Assembly: GCA_023954475.1 (NCBI GenBank)
Contig: JAMLHW010000015.1
Span: 1-64,000 of the forward strand
DNA length: 64,000 nt
Direction of reading: 5' to 3'
Origin: Anaerolineae bacterium
GTDB taxonomy: Bacteria; Chloroflexota; Anaerolineae; Promineifilales; Promineifilaceae
The notes below the pieces were generated by a model. The model was given only the letters and a program-made list of their open reading frames with translations. It did no database searches and was not told the origin of the DNA. This document shows, piece after piece, positions 37,939 to 46,850 of the stretch (its first letter is position 1; each line of letters starts with the position of its first letter). A program made the position numbers and the translations under genes.

Positions 37939-39852
37939 ATGTTTAGCGAAGTGCAGCGTTCACGTTTTGATTTGTTTATGCGCCGGTGGGGTATCTGGCT
38001 GGTACTGCTGCTGACGGTTGTGCTACTGGCAAGCAGTTTGCAGCGGGTGCTGCAATTTACAAATGGTGAACTCGGTGTGCCCCTCGATGATGCGTGGATC
38101 CATTTTCAATTTGCACGTAATTTGGGTAACGGCAACGGGTTTAGCTATATCGCCAATCGGCCGACTCCCGGTTCAACCGCGCCCTTATGGACCATTTTAC
38201 TAACGCCGGTAGGATGGTTTAGCGATCAGTTTGTCGGTCCGGCCATGTTGCTCAGTGCCTGTTTTTTGCTGCTCACCGTTTATTTGACCTACCGGCTGAC
38301 GTTGACACTGACGGGCGGGGATTTGTTCGCAGCGTTGCTTGCAGCGTTGGGTACATCGCTGGCAGGGCGGCTGCTGTGGGCGGGCTTGTCGGGAATGGAA
38401 GTGACCGCATTTGCAGCATGTTCGCTGGCAGCGTTGTGGGTTTATGCACGCGGTGGCTTGACGGCATGGGCAGCACTGCTGTTTGCGCTAGCCGGGCAGT
38501 TGCGACCGGAAGGGCATTTGCTGTTTGCGCTGGTTGTGGCGGATGGTTTGGTTAGTATGCGTTGGCCGCAGAATTCGGCCGAAAAACCCATCACAGTCCG
38601 CAATCTCATCGTCGCTGTGCTGATTTACGGCCTTGTGGCGCTGCCATACACGATTTTCAGCTTGAGCGTAACTGGCAAACCGCTGCCCAATACCTTTTAC
38701 GCTAAAACGGGCGGCAGTGCTCTATACAGCTTTGATACACTGCGCGGCATGGCCGCATTGCATTGGCAGGACAATATTATCGCGTCCATTCTCGCCTTGA
38801 TTGGCCTCGTCCCGTTGTGGCGGCGCAGCCGTATTATCGTTTTGTGGCTGCTTGTCCTGTTACTGGCAGTGCCGGCGCTGGTTGAAGTCGTCTGGCACCA
38901 CGGACGCTATACGATGCCGCTGATCCCGTTGCAAATGATCGCCGCTGTGTTTGGCGCACGCTGGCTGATAGCGCGGTTGCCACAGCGCCTGCGCGCGTTG
39001 GGGTGGGGCGTTGCGCTGGGATTGGTGCTGGTTTCCGGTGTGTATCGACTGTCGTATTGGTCAGGTATGCTCGGTTATAATGTGCGCGAAATCCGTGACA
39101 TCGACGCACGGATGGGGGAATGGCTGGCGACGAATACACCGGCTGATGCCGTCATTGCGGTAGACGACATTGGCGCAATTGGTTTCTTGTCAGAACGCGA
39201 GATTGTCGATTTGCTGGGGTTGGTAACGCCGGAAATGTGGCCGGTGCTGGCAGACGCCGATGTCGCTTCGGCCGAATTCAGGCTCATGCACACGTTAGGT
39301 GTCGATTACATGGCAATTTTCCCCGATTGGCACAACGGCATTACCGCTGCGCCCGGTGTAACGAACCAACTTCAACTATTCACAACGGAGTCGCATACCA
39401 TTGTCGGCCGACCGGAAGCCGGTATTTACACCATTGCCTGGCCGTACATGGCAGAAGCTACGCCGCAGCATCCCCGCGACACTGTGTTCGGTGAATCAAT
39501 CCGATTTAGCGGATTTGATTGGGACATTTCGGCCGAAATGCCTGAATTGACTATTTACTGGGAAAGCGTGCAGCCACTCGACAAGCGCCTGCACGTATTT
39601 CTCCACGTGGTCGATGCACAAGGCGCGATTGTGGCGCAAATTGACCGCGAACCCAACGACGGTCTGACGCCGGTCAACCGCTGGCAGACCGGTGACATCA
39701 TCACCGACAGTTACACCATTCCATTGCCCTCCGACCTGCCCGCAGCCGACCACACCATTCGCATGGGCATCTATTCGCAGGAAACCTCTTCGCGCTTGCT
39801 AACTGATACGGGTGCGGATTGGATCGAGGTGATGTCTTTTCGGCCGAAATAG
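37939..39852 (+). CDS. GT-C-like polytopic membrane protein with C-terminal extracellular domain
   Basis: 637 residues from ATG 37939. About 10-11 membrane segments; first external loop GVPLDDAWIHFQFARNLGNGNGFSY with the D-D of a GT-C site, and PGSTAPLWTILLTP. This pattern resembles the 'mannosyltransferase-like' proteins of Chloroflexota. After the membrane part, a soluble region (VREIRDIDARMGEWLATNTPADAVIAVDDIGAIGFLSE) precedes the shared beta domain (about 515-637: FGESIRFSGFDW ... LTIYWESVQPLDKRLHVFLHVVDAQG ... HTIRMGIYSQETSSRL). The open frame begins at 37753, but the first 62 codons look unlike protein and the ATG is a natural start; no strong ribosome site. ppc follows 56 bases downstream. 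Confidence 0.75.
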   Translation: MFSEVQRSRFDLFMRRWGIWLVLLLTVVLLASSLQRVLQFTNGELGVPLDDAWIHFQFARNLGNGNGFSYIANRPTPGSTAPLWTILLTPVGWFSDQFVGPAMLLSACFLLLTVYLTYRLTLTLTGGDLFAALLAALGTSLAGRLLWAGLSGMEVTAFAACSLAALWVYARGGLTAWAALLFALAGQLRPEGHLLFALVVADGLVSMRWPQNSAEKPITVRNLIVAVLIYGLVALPYTIFSLSVTGKPLPNTFYAKTGGSALYSFDTLRGMAALHWQDNIIASILALIGLVPLWRRSRIIVLWLLVLLLAVPALVEVVWHHGRYTMPLIPLQMIAAVFGARWLIARLPQRLRALGWGVALGLVLVSGVYRLSYWSGMLGYNVREIRDIDARMGEWLATNTPADAVIAVDDIGAIGFLSEREIVDLLGLVTPEMWPVLADADVASAEFRLMHTLGVDYMAIFPDWHNGITAAPGVTNQLQLFTTESHTIVGRPEAGIYTIAWPYMAEATPQHPRDTVFGESIRFSGFDWDISAEMPELTIYWESVQPLDKRLHVFLHVVDAQGAIVAQIDREPNDGLTPVNRWQTGDIITDSYTIPLPSDLPAADHTIRMGIYSQETSSRLLTDTGADWIEVMSFRPK

Positions 39853-39908
39853 CCTATTATCAGAATCGAACTGGTAACCAACTATCCAAACACTAAATCA
39901 ATATTTGT

Positions 39909-42689
39909 ATGTCTGATCCAACTTCAAACCAACAACTCAGCGACGACATTCATCTGCTCGGCGACGTACTCGGTCGCGTAATCCGCAAACAAGCCGGTAT
40001 TGACATCTACGAGATGGAAGAACGGCTGCGCGCGCTGACCAAAGTGCGACGCATCGACCATGATCCGGCTATCGACGACGCGGTGATGGACCGTGTCGCG
40101 CAATTGGATGCAGCATCGGCCGAATTGATTGCCCGCGCCTTCACCACCTATTTCGCACTGGTCAATCTCGCTGAGGAACATCATCGCATTCGCATCTTGC
40201 GCCAGCGAGAGCGCGACGCCTATCCTGCGCCGCGTAAAGAATCGATCGCCGATGCCGTGGCCACACTATGGCGCATGGGCGTCGATGAGCGTGACATGGC
40301 GAACTTGTTGCAACGCCTACAAATCGAACTGGTTTTTACGGCTCATCCGACCGAGGCCAAGCGCCGCAGTAACCTGTCGAAATTGCAGCGCATCGGACAG
40401 GCATTGTACGACCGTGAGTTGCAAGGCTTGTTACCGGCCGAACTGGAGGCTAATCGCGAGCAAATTCGCGCCGAAGTGACGGCATTGTGGGTGACAGAAT
40501 TCAGCCGCACACGCAAGCCGACCGTCACCGATGAGGTGCGTACGGGTTTATACTTCGTCGATCAGACATTGTGGGAAGTTATTCCACAGATCTATGAAGC
40601 AATGGCACACGCTTTGGCCGAATACTATCCCGGTCTGGAGCCGCCGCGTCGCTTCCTGACGTTTGGCTCATGGATCGGTGGCGACAGGGACGGCAATCCT
40701 TTTGTGACGGCCGCAGTGACGGCCGAAACATTGCGTTTGCATCGCGGTCTGGCGGTTGAAAAGCACCGTGCCGCGGCGATTCGGCTCAATCGGTTGCTGA
40801 CGATGTCACCACGATTGACAGAGGTCGATGACGCCCTGCTCAAGGCGCTTGAGCAGGCGGAACGGCGTGATCCCGTGCACTTGCGCTACATTCGTGATCG
40901 CTATCCCAATGAACCGTATCGTCTCCGTGCCGCCCTGTTGGCTGATGATCTGGGCCGTGCATCGGCCGATAATATGGTCGCACGCCTGCTGGGACAGGTC
41001 AGCGACGATGATTTGCCGCGCATTAACACCGCTGCCATCCTCAATGAAGCAGTTTCCCAAATGGATACCAGTCTGCTCAAAGGCGGTCTCGATGTTATCA
41101 GCGAGGTCAATCTCTCGCCGGTTCGTCGCCAGCTCGATGTGTTTGGTTTGCACGCGGCACGGCTCGACATTCGTCAGGAGAGCGAGTTCAACAGCGCCGT
41201 ATTGGCTGAATTGTTGGCAAAGCTGGGGATTCACGACGATTATGTGGCGCTCAATTCGGCCGAACGCACAGCCTTGCTCACCGATTTGTTGCAGCGCGAT
41301 AATCCCGATTTGACCCGATTGGAAGGGCTGAGTGACGAATCGGCCGAAACGGTGGCGCTTTTCCAACTGCTCAACCGTGCTGTTACGCTCTACGGCCCCG
41401 ACATCATTGGCCCATACATCATCAGCATGACGCGCGGCGTGGACGATATGCTCACGCCACTGTTGCTGGCAAAATGGGTCGGTCTGTGCATCGATGATGA
41501 CCGTGCCGGACTCGCTATCGCGCCACTGTTCGAGACACGTGCCGATCTCGATGCATCGGCCGATATAATGGCTGCTCTATTCACCCATCCAATTTACGCC
41601 CGGCATCTTGCCCGCCTGAATCAGCAGCAAATGATCATGATCGGCTACTCTGACAGCAACAAAGATGCCGGTTATCTCGCCGCGCAGTGGGAGCTGTATC
41701 AGGCGCAGGAACGACTGGCTGCTGTTTGTCGCGCTCATAGTGTCGTATTGACACTGTTTCACGGGCGTGGTGGCACTATTGCACGGGGTGGCGGTCCAGC
41801 CAACGAAGCAATTCTGGCACAACCGGCCGATTCCATCGCCGGGCGTATTCGCATCACGGAGCAGGGCGAGGTGATCAGCGAACGCTACAGTCAGGCCCCA
41901 ATTGCGCGGCGTCATTTAGAGCAGGTCGTCAACGCCGTTTTGCTTTCCGGCGCACCTGGCCGCGCCGATGTCGTTACCGATTCCTGGCGTGCCGCAATGG
42001 ACGAATTGGCCAATGCATCGTTCCGTGCCTATCGTCATCTCGTTTATGACACGCCGGAACTGCTGCAATATTGGAATCAGGCGACACCGATTCAGGAAAT
42101 CAGCCAGTTGCGCATCGGTTCACGCCCGGCACGCCGCTCACCCAATCGCGCGTTTTTCCGCAGTTTGCGCGCTATTCCGTGGGTTTTTAGTTGGATGCAA
42201 AGCCGCCATGTGCTGCCCGGTTGGTATGGGTTGGGCACGGCGCTGGCGCAATTTGCTACGGATGAAGCCCGGTTGACATTGCTCAGCGAAATGTACCGTG
42301 ACTGGCCGTTTTTCCAGACAGCGATTGACAATGCGCAGGTGTCGTTGGGCAAGGCGGACATGGGTATTGCGCGTCACTATGCCAATCTGGTAGAGGACGA
42401 GCGGGTGCGCGAGATGATTTACGGTGACATTTCGGCCGAATTTGAGCGTACGGTGCGCTGGATTTTACGCATAACGGGTCAAAATGAGTTGCTAAGTAAT
42501 GCGCCGACGCTGCGCCGCGCCATTCGTCTGCGCAACCCATATGTCGATCCGCTAAACTTTATTCAGATCGATTTGTTGCGCCGTTTGCGCGCGCTTGATG
42601 ATTTGGAAAGCGACGAGGCGCAGGCGTTGCTGCGTGCAGCGTTTATCACGATTAACGGCATTGCATCTGGACTCAAAAATACCGGTTAG
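39909..42689 (+). CDS. ppc: phosphoenolpyruvate carboxylase
   Basis: 926 residues, normal for bacterial PEPC. It adds bicarbonate to PEP to make oxaloacetate, refilling the TCA cycle. Signature 1 is VFTAHPTEAKRRS (catalytic His) and the active-site segment GSWIGGDRDGNPFVT follows. Signature 2 is MIGYSDSNKDAGYLAAQW, and HGRGGTIARGGGP is the mobile catalytic loop. The protein ends NGIASGLKNTG, as expected for the family C-terminus. The gene is isolated, with its ATG after an AT-rich leader and no strong ribosome site. Confidence 0.97.
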   Translation: MSDPTSNQQLSDDIHLLGDVLGRVIRKQAGIDIYEMEERLRALTKVRRIDHDPAIDDAVMDRVAQLDAASAELIARAFTTYFALVNLAEEHHRIRILRQRERDAYPAPRKESIADAVATLWRMGVDERDMANLLQRLQIELVFTAHPTEAKRRSNLSKLQRIGQALYDRELQGLLPAELEANREQIRAEVTALWVTEFSRTRKPTVTDEVRTGLYFVDQTLWEVIPQIYEAMAHALAEYYPGLEPPRRFLTFGSWIGGDRDGNPFVTAAVTAETLRLHRGLAVEKHRAAAIRLNRLLTMSPRLTEVDDALLKALEQAERRDPVHLRYIRDRYPNEPYRLRAALLADDLGRASADNMVARLLGQVSDDDLPRINTAAILNEAVSQMDTSLLKGGLDVISEVNLSPVRRQLDVFGLHAARLDIRQESEFNSAVLAELLAKLGIHDDYVALNSAERTALLTDLLQRDNPDLTRLEGLSDESAETVALFQLLNRAVTLYGPDIIGPYIISMTRGVDDMLTPLLLAKWVGLCIDDDRAGLAIAPLFETRADLDASADIMAALFTHPIYARHLARLNQQQMIMIGYSDSNKDAGYLAAQWELYQAQERLAAVCRAHSVVLTLFHGRGGTIARGGGPANEAILAQPADSIAGRIRITEQGEVISERYSQAPIARRHLEQVVNAVLLSGAPGRADVVTDSWRAAMDELANASFRAYRHLVYDTPELLQYWNQATPIQEISQLRIGSRPARRSPNRAFFRSLRAIPWVFSWMQSRHVLPGWYGLGTALAQFATDEARLTLLSEMYRDWPFFQTAIDNAQVSLGKADMGIARHYANLVEDERVREMIYGDISAEFERTVRWILRITGQNELLSNAPTLRRAIRLRNPYVDPLNFIQIDLLRRLRALDDLESDEAQALLRAAFITINGIASGLKNTG

Positions 42690-42727
42690 CGGTAAGCTCT
42701 AGGCGGCTGATGAGATTGCCATCAGTG

Positions 42728-44647
42728 CTATCGGCCGATTGTGACCATCCCCAGCTCGACAAAGTCAGAGCCGTCTGCTAACAGCAACCGCGTATTATCG
42801 CGTGCATCATAAAGGCCGACGCGAATGGCGTATTCGCCGTCTGTGATACTCGGCGGCACGTCGATGACGTGTTCGTCAATGACAATGGCGTCGTCTTGCC
42901 AGCATGTTGGTGGCCACGTGCCGTTGACGGCGATGCCGTCGTCCTGCGCGATGGGCGGCCCAACAGTGTCCGCATCGGCCAGATGCACAAAGATGGTGTA
43001 GGGGCGATCAACTTGTGTTTCGGCCGACCAGTAGAGTGTCACAGGCAGTGGCGAATCGGGATCGGCCGAAGTCGGCAAATCGAAGCCGAGCAATGTAATT
43101 TGTTCGTCGAATGTTGTCCCCAAAGATGTTTGTGGTGTTGCAGCGGCTGTAATAACTGGTGCCTGCGCCTCCACGATTTGCGCCACCATGGGACGCCATG
43201 CCAGCCCAATCGCCACCGCAAACGCGAGTTGCAGCGCGATCAGTCCCAGTTGCGGACGTGGTTGCCTCCAGAGCGTCTCAAACCAATTGCCGGCCGTGAT
43301 GGCCAGCAGCGGCATAAAGAAGAGCCACAGTCGCCCCGTTTCGCCACGCGTCGTGCCGCTCAAGCTTAAAATGACGAGAAAAATGAGCAACGCCAGCGCC
43401 AAACGCCCATTGGCAGTCATGGTTCTACCACGCCGACGCGATACGGCGTGGACAGCGGCGATCAGGAAACCGACTATGACCGGCAATCCGGCAAAAACCA
43501 GCAGATCGATCCAGTTGTAGCCCAGCCATGTCGTGTAGGACCGGAATTGATTGACCAAAACGACGTGCTGCGCCATCCCGCTCTGCACAATGGCCCATGG
43601 CGCGACGCCATATCCAACCCAATAGACAAGCCAAACAGCCGCCGCACCTGATGCAAATGCCACTGCCCAGCCTGTCTGGTGACGTGCCCAGCGCTGTCCG
43701 CTGCTGTGCCATTCCAGCAGGGCATAAAGCAGTGCGGGCACTATGAGAATGGCGTTGCCGATGCTGAGAAATGTGTTCAATGATAGTAGTAGTCCGCTGA
43801 GAAAAAAGCCCCATACACTTTTACGTCGCAATCCTTCGTGTAGTAATAAAACACTTAACAAAACTAATAATGCAAAAAGCTGATCAGGTGCAGGTGCAAA
43901 GATAAGCAGGGCAGGGATGGCGGCGACAAAAACAGTAGCGAGTTTAGCCGTGCCCACTGTCAAGCGCTGCGCCAGCAGGTAAGCGGGCACGACACAAAGA
44001 GCAGCAGCAAGAACGGGCAGCCATGTCCACACGCCAAGTGCAGCGGGAACGGCGTCCGGCTGGTCATATAACCAGTAATCGGCACATCGATTCGGCCGAA
44101 TCCAGTCGGCCAGCCAACCACTAATCGCGTCAGAACGCTCAAACCCACGCAGCGTCAGCCAATTGAGTACGATCAAGCCGGGAGGATGAGTACGGGCGTG
44201 ATCAGATTCAAACCGCGCCATCAACGCGGGATAATCGCGCAGCGCAGCGCCCATGTCATCGATCGACAACGCTGTGGAGAAGTAGCCGCTGCTGTTATTG
44301 GCCAGGGCGCGGTCAATCAATTCGGCCGAAGCGTCACCGCGATCAATGTGGACGACACTCACTTGAAAAACTACTGCCAGCGCAACCAAGCCGCTTAGTG
44401 CGCCGGCCACTACCCATTTACTGTCTGTTTTTAGCCAGAGCCACCAAAAACTTAACAGCAAATAGCCGAGAACTGTCAATCCGAGCAACCAGGCACGCCC
44501 AACACCACGCCAGCGGTATGGCCAGTACCATACGGGCGTATCCGGCGCTGGACCGCGCAAGAACGACGACAAATCCGTCAGGATAAAAAATACAAGGAGA
44601 ATGGAGGCCGCAGCCAACGAAATGCCAAAGAGACGCCGCTTGGTCAT
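42728..44647 (-). CDS. GT-C-like polytopic membrane protein with C-terminal extracellular domain
   Basis: 639 residues. About 12 membrane segments. A long external loop after segment 3 contains DYPALMARFESDHARTHPPGLIVLNWLTLRGFE: the H-P-P-G-L motif and acidic residues are typical of GT-C proteins that use polyprenyl-linked sugars. The end (about 515-639: FDEQITLLGFDLP ... LPVTLYWSAETQVDRPYTIFVHLADAD ... GEYAIRVGLYDARDNTRLLL) is the shared beta domain. A good promoter (TTGACA, 17 bases, TATCAT) ends eight bases before the ATG, so the mRNA is probably leaderless. Converges with ppc. Confidence 0.75.
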   Translation of the reverse strand: MTKRRLFGISLAAASILLVFFILTDLSSFLRGPAPDTPVWYWPYRWRGVGRAWLLGLTVLGYLLLSFWWLWLKTDSKWVVAGALSGLVALAVVFQVSVVHIDRGDASAELIDRALANNSSGYFSTALSIDDMGAALRDYPALMARFESDHARTHPPGLIVLNWLTLRGFERSDAISGWLADWIRPNRCADYWLYDQPDAVPAALGVWTWLPVLAAALCVVPAYLLAQRLTVGTAKLATVFVAAIPALLIFAPAPDQLFALLVLLSVLLLHEGLRRKSVWGFFLSGLLLSLNTFLSIGNAILIVPALLYALLEWHSSGQRWARHQTGWAVAFASGAAAVWLVYWVGYGVAPWAIVQSGMAQHVVLVNQFRSYTTWLGYNWIDLLVFAGLPVIVGFLIAAVHAVSRRRGRTMTANGRLALALLIFLVILSLSGTTRGETGRLWLFFMPLLAITAGNWFETLWRQPRPQLGLIALQLAFAVAIGLAWRPMVAQIVEAQAPVITAAATPQTSLGTTFDEQITLLGFDLPTSADPDSPLPVTLYWSAETQVDRPYTIFVHLADADTVGPPIAQDDGIAVNGTWPPTCWQDDAIVIDEHVIDVPPSITDGEYAIRVGLYDARDNTRLLLADGSDFVELGMVTIGR

Positions 44648-44655
44648 TGCAGAGA

Positions 44656-44684
44656 ATGATAATCACGCCTTCATGTGCTGTCAA
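44656..44684 (-). promoter_or_regulatory. sigma-70-type promoter giving a nearly leaderless mRNA
   Basis: On the minus strand TTGACA (complement of 44679-44684), a 17-base spacer, and TATCAT (complement of 44656-44661). The ATG follows eight bases later, so the expected start site lies one to three bases before the ATG and leaves no room for a ribosome site. Confidence 0.65.
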
Positions 44685-44821
44685 ACCCGCGCATTGTATT
44701 GGAGACGCTTTCGCAGTTGTCTCATCCGCAGAGGGGAGAAATCAGTGTTTATACTTAAGCTAACTTTTATTAGCTAAATCATTGGGTGCAGCGGAGCACA
44801 GCACGAAAGCACCGGATTTCG

Positions 44822-46828
44822 CTAGACTGGTGCACTGATAACTCGAACATCGCGTGGTGCAATAACAATCTGATCTTTGCCGACCTTGACAGTGTGGTGG
44901 CTGTCGGTAAAGTTAAGCAGGATGAGCTGTTGCCCACGACGCGATGCGTGGACACCCTCAGGTAATTCAGCAATCGGCCGAATTCCCTTCTCCTGCATCA
45001 GCGCCTGCAACAATGACGTCGCCTGCTCATGCGTCGGATACCAGCCAAGATAGAGTACCGACCCGGCACCCAGTGATCGGCATGTCAAGGCAGCGTTGTC
45101 CGGTTTCGGGAGATCGAGATAAGTGGCGAGAATCTCCGTGTCGTTCTTCGGCCGAATCCGCTCCATCCAGTACGATGCTGCGCCGGACAAGCCGGCAATT
45201 GGAGAGGTCACGGCCCATTCCACGCCAGGTGGCAGCGATTCCCACGTCACGATCATTACACCGGCCAAATCGCTCAATGCACCAGGCAAGGGTTGATCGG
45301 TGACGAGATTGCTTGGCGTCTTGAAGCCCGAGCGCACGCCGAGCAGCAGTGTCGCACCCTGCTCCACAGCGTCAGTAACCGCAGCTATCTTTAGCGCATC
45401 CGCAACGTGCAGAGTTGGCGCTATGAGCATTTTGTACCGCGACAAATCATTGCGATAGGAGACGAGATCGACAGGTACGCCCATTCGCTCGAGTGCCCGG
45501 TAGTAGACGAACAAATGCCGCATGAGATCAAAACCTGTGCGATGTGGCTGCAATTCAAGTGCCCACAAATCGTCCCAGTCAAACAAGAGCGCAATTTCGG
45601 CCGAATGTGGCTCAGACGTAACAACGTCAAACAATCTGCGTTCCGCCTGCATGGCCAGCAAATCCGCGTAACCGACATCGGTTGAGCCATCATGACGCAA
45701 CAAACCCGAATGATACTGTTCGTGAGCAAACAAGGTGCTGCGCCAGCGAAAAAAGACTATGACATCAGCACCTGCGGCGACTGATTGCCACGTCCACAAA
45801 CGCACTGTTCCACGTCGTGCTTGTGGATTGAGTCCTGCCCAATTGATGTGACCGCATTGCTGTTCCATGATCCAGAATGGCTGTTGCTTGAGTCCACGTG
45901 TTAGCGCATGCGCCATATTGATCATGACCGGCTCGCCGACATCGTAGGCGTAGACCGGATCGTTCCGGCTGAAATCAGCATCGGGTGCATAGAGGAAATT
46001 GCGCCAGCGCTCCGGAAAACCGGTCGGGTACGCATCCCAAGTCGCAAAATCGAGGGCTTTGGCCAGTGCATGCTGATCGAGATCGCGATACAAACCCATG
46101 AAGTTGTGTGTAATGAAATGGTTTGGGGCCAGATCGCGCAAGATGTCGATTTGTTCTTGCTGGTAGGCCACATACGATTCGGCCGAAAAACGATAGAAAT
46201 CGAGCACCTGACTCGGATTCTTGTAATTCACGCCCGCGTGCGGCGGCCGAATCTCGTCAAAGCCGGCATACGATTGCGACCAAAATACCGCACCCCATGC
46301 CTCGTTGAGTGTCTCGATCGATTTGTACCGCGCAGCCAACCATGCTGAGAATGCCGTAACGCAGTTGGGACAGTAACAACGGGCCGTCTTGCCGCCGCCA
46401 AATTCATTGTCGATTTGCCAACCGATGACATGCGGATGCGTCCCGTAGCGTTCGGCCATGGCACGCACAATTCGGCGACTGTACGCGCGATACGTAGTGC
46501 TGTTAGGACAGTAGTGACGGCGCGTACCGTGATCGCGCTGCAATTCGTCCGCATCGACGCGCAAAATGTCGGGATGGGCACGCGAAAGCCAGACAGGTGG
46601 CGTTGCCGTCGGGGTGCCCAGCACGACTTGCAGTCCTGCGCGACCGAGTACGTCAATGGCGCGGTCGAGCCATTCCCAATCGTAGACATCATACTGCGGC
46701 TCCATTTTCGACCACGCAAATTCGCCAATGCGGACAATGTCGATACCAGCCTCGCGCATCAACTGCACGTCGATCAACCAGCGCGATTCCGGCCAATGTT
46801 CGGGATAATAACAGACGCCAAATTTCAT
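44822..46828 (-). CDS. bgaB: beta-galactosidase, GH42
   Basis: 668 residues, usual length. It hydrolyses beta-galactosides (often galacto-oligosaccharides rather than lactose). N-terminal TIM barrel: KFGVCYYPEHWPESRW, acid/base Glu142 in GWQIDNEFGGG and nucleophile Glu322 in PFWIMEQQCGHINW. Cys107, Cys151, Cys153 and Cys156 form the trimer's zinc site, as in Thermus A4 beta-galactosidase. The beta-galactosidase trimerisation domain follows (from about 390) and a small C-terminal beta domain ends the protein. No signal peptide, so intracellular. The gene is third in a unit with a HAD phosphatase and an FGGY kinase (gap 22 bases to the kinase). Confidence 0.93.
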   Translation of the reverse strand: MKFGVCYYPEHWPESRWLIDVQLMREAGIDIVRIGEFAWSKMEPQYDVYDWEWLDRAIDVLGRAGLQVVLGTPTATPPVWLSRAHPDILRVDADELQRDHGTRRHYCPNSTTYRAYSRRIVRAMAERYGTHPHVIGWQIDNEFGGGKTARCYCPNCVTAFSAWLAARYKSIETLNEAWGAVFWSQSYAGFDEIRPPHAGVNYKNPSQVLDFYRFSAESYVAYQQEQIDILRDLAPNHFITHNFMGLYRDLDQHALAKALDFATWDAYPTGFPERWRNFLYAPDADFSRNDPVYAYDVGEPVMINMAHALTRGLKQQPFWIMEQQCGHINWAGLNPQARRGTVRLWTWQSVAAGADVIVFFRWRSTLFAHEQYHSGLLRHDGSTDVGYADLLAMQAERRLFDVVTSEPHSAEIALLFDWDDLWALELQPHRTGFDLMRHLFVYYRALERMGVPVDLVSYRNDLSRYKMLIAPTLHVADALKIAAVTDAVEQGATLLLGVRSGFKTPSNLVTDQPLPGALSDLAGVMIVTWESLPPGVEWAVTSPIAGLSGAASYWMERIRPKNDTEILATYLDLPKPDNAALTCRSLGAGSVLYLGWYPTHEQATSLLQALMQEKGIRPIAELPEGVHASRRGQQLILLNFTDSHHTVKVGKDQIVIAPRDVRVISAPV

Positions 46829-46850
46829 CGTGTTGCTTGGTCCCTGGTTA

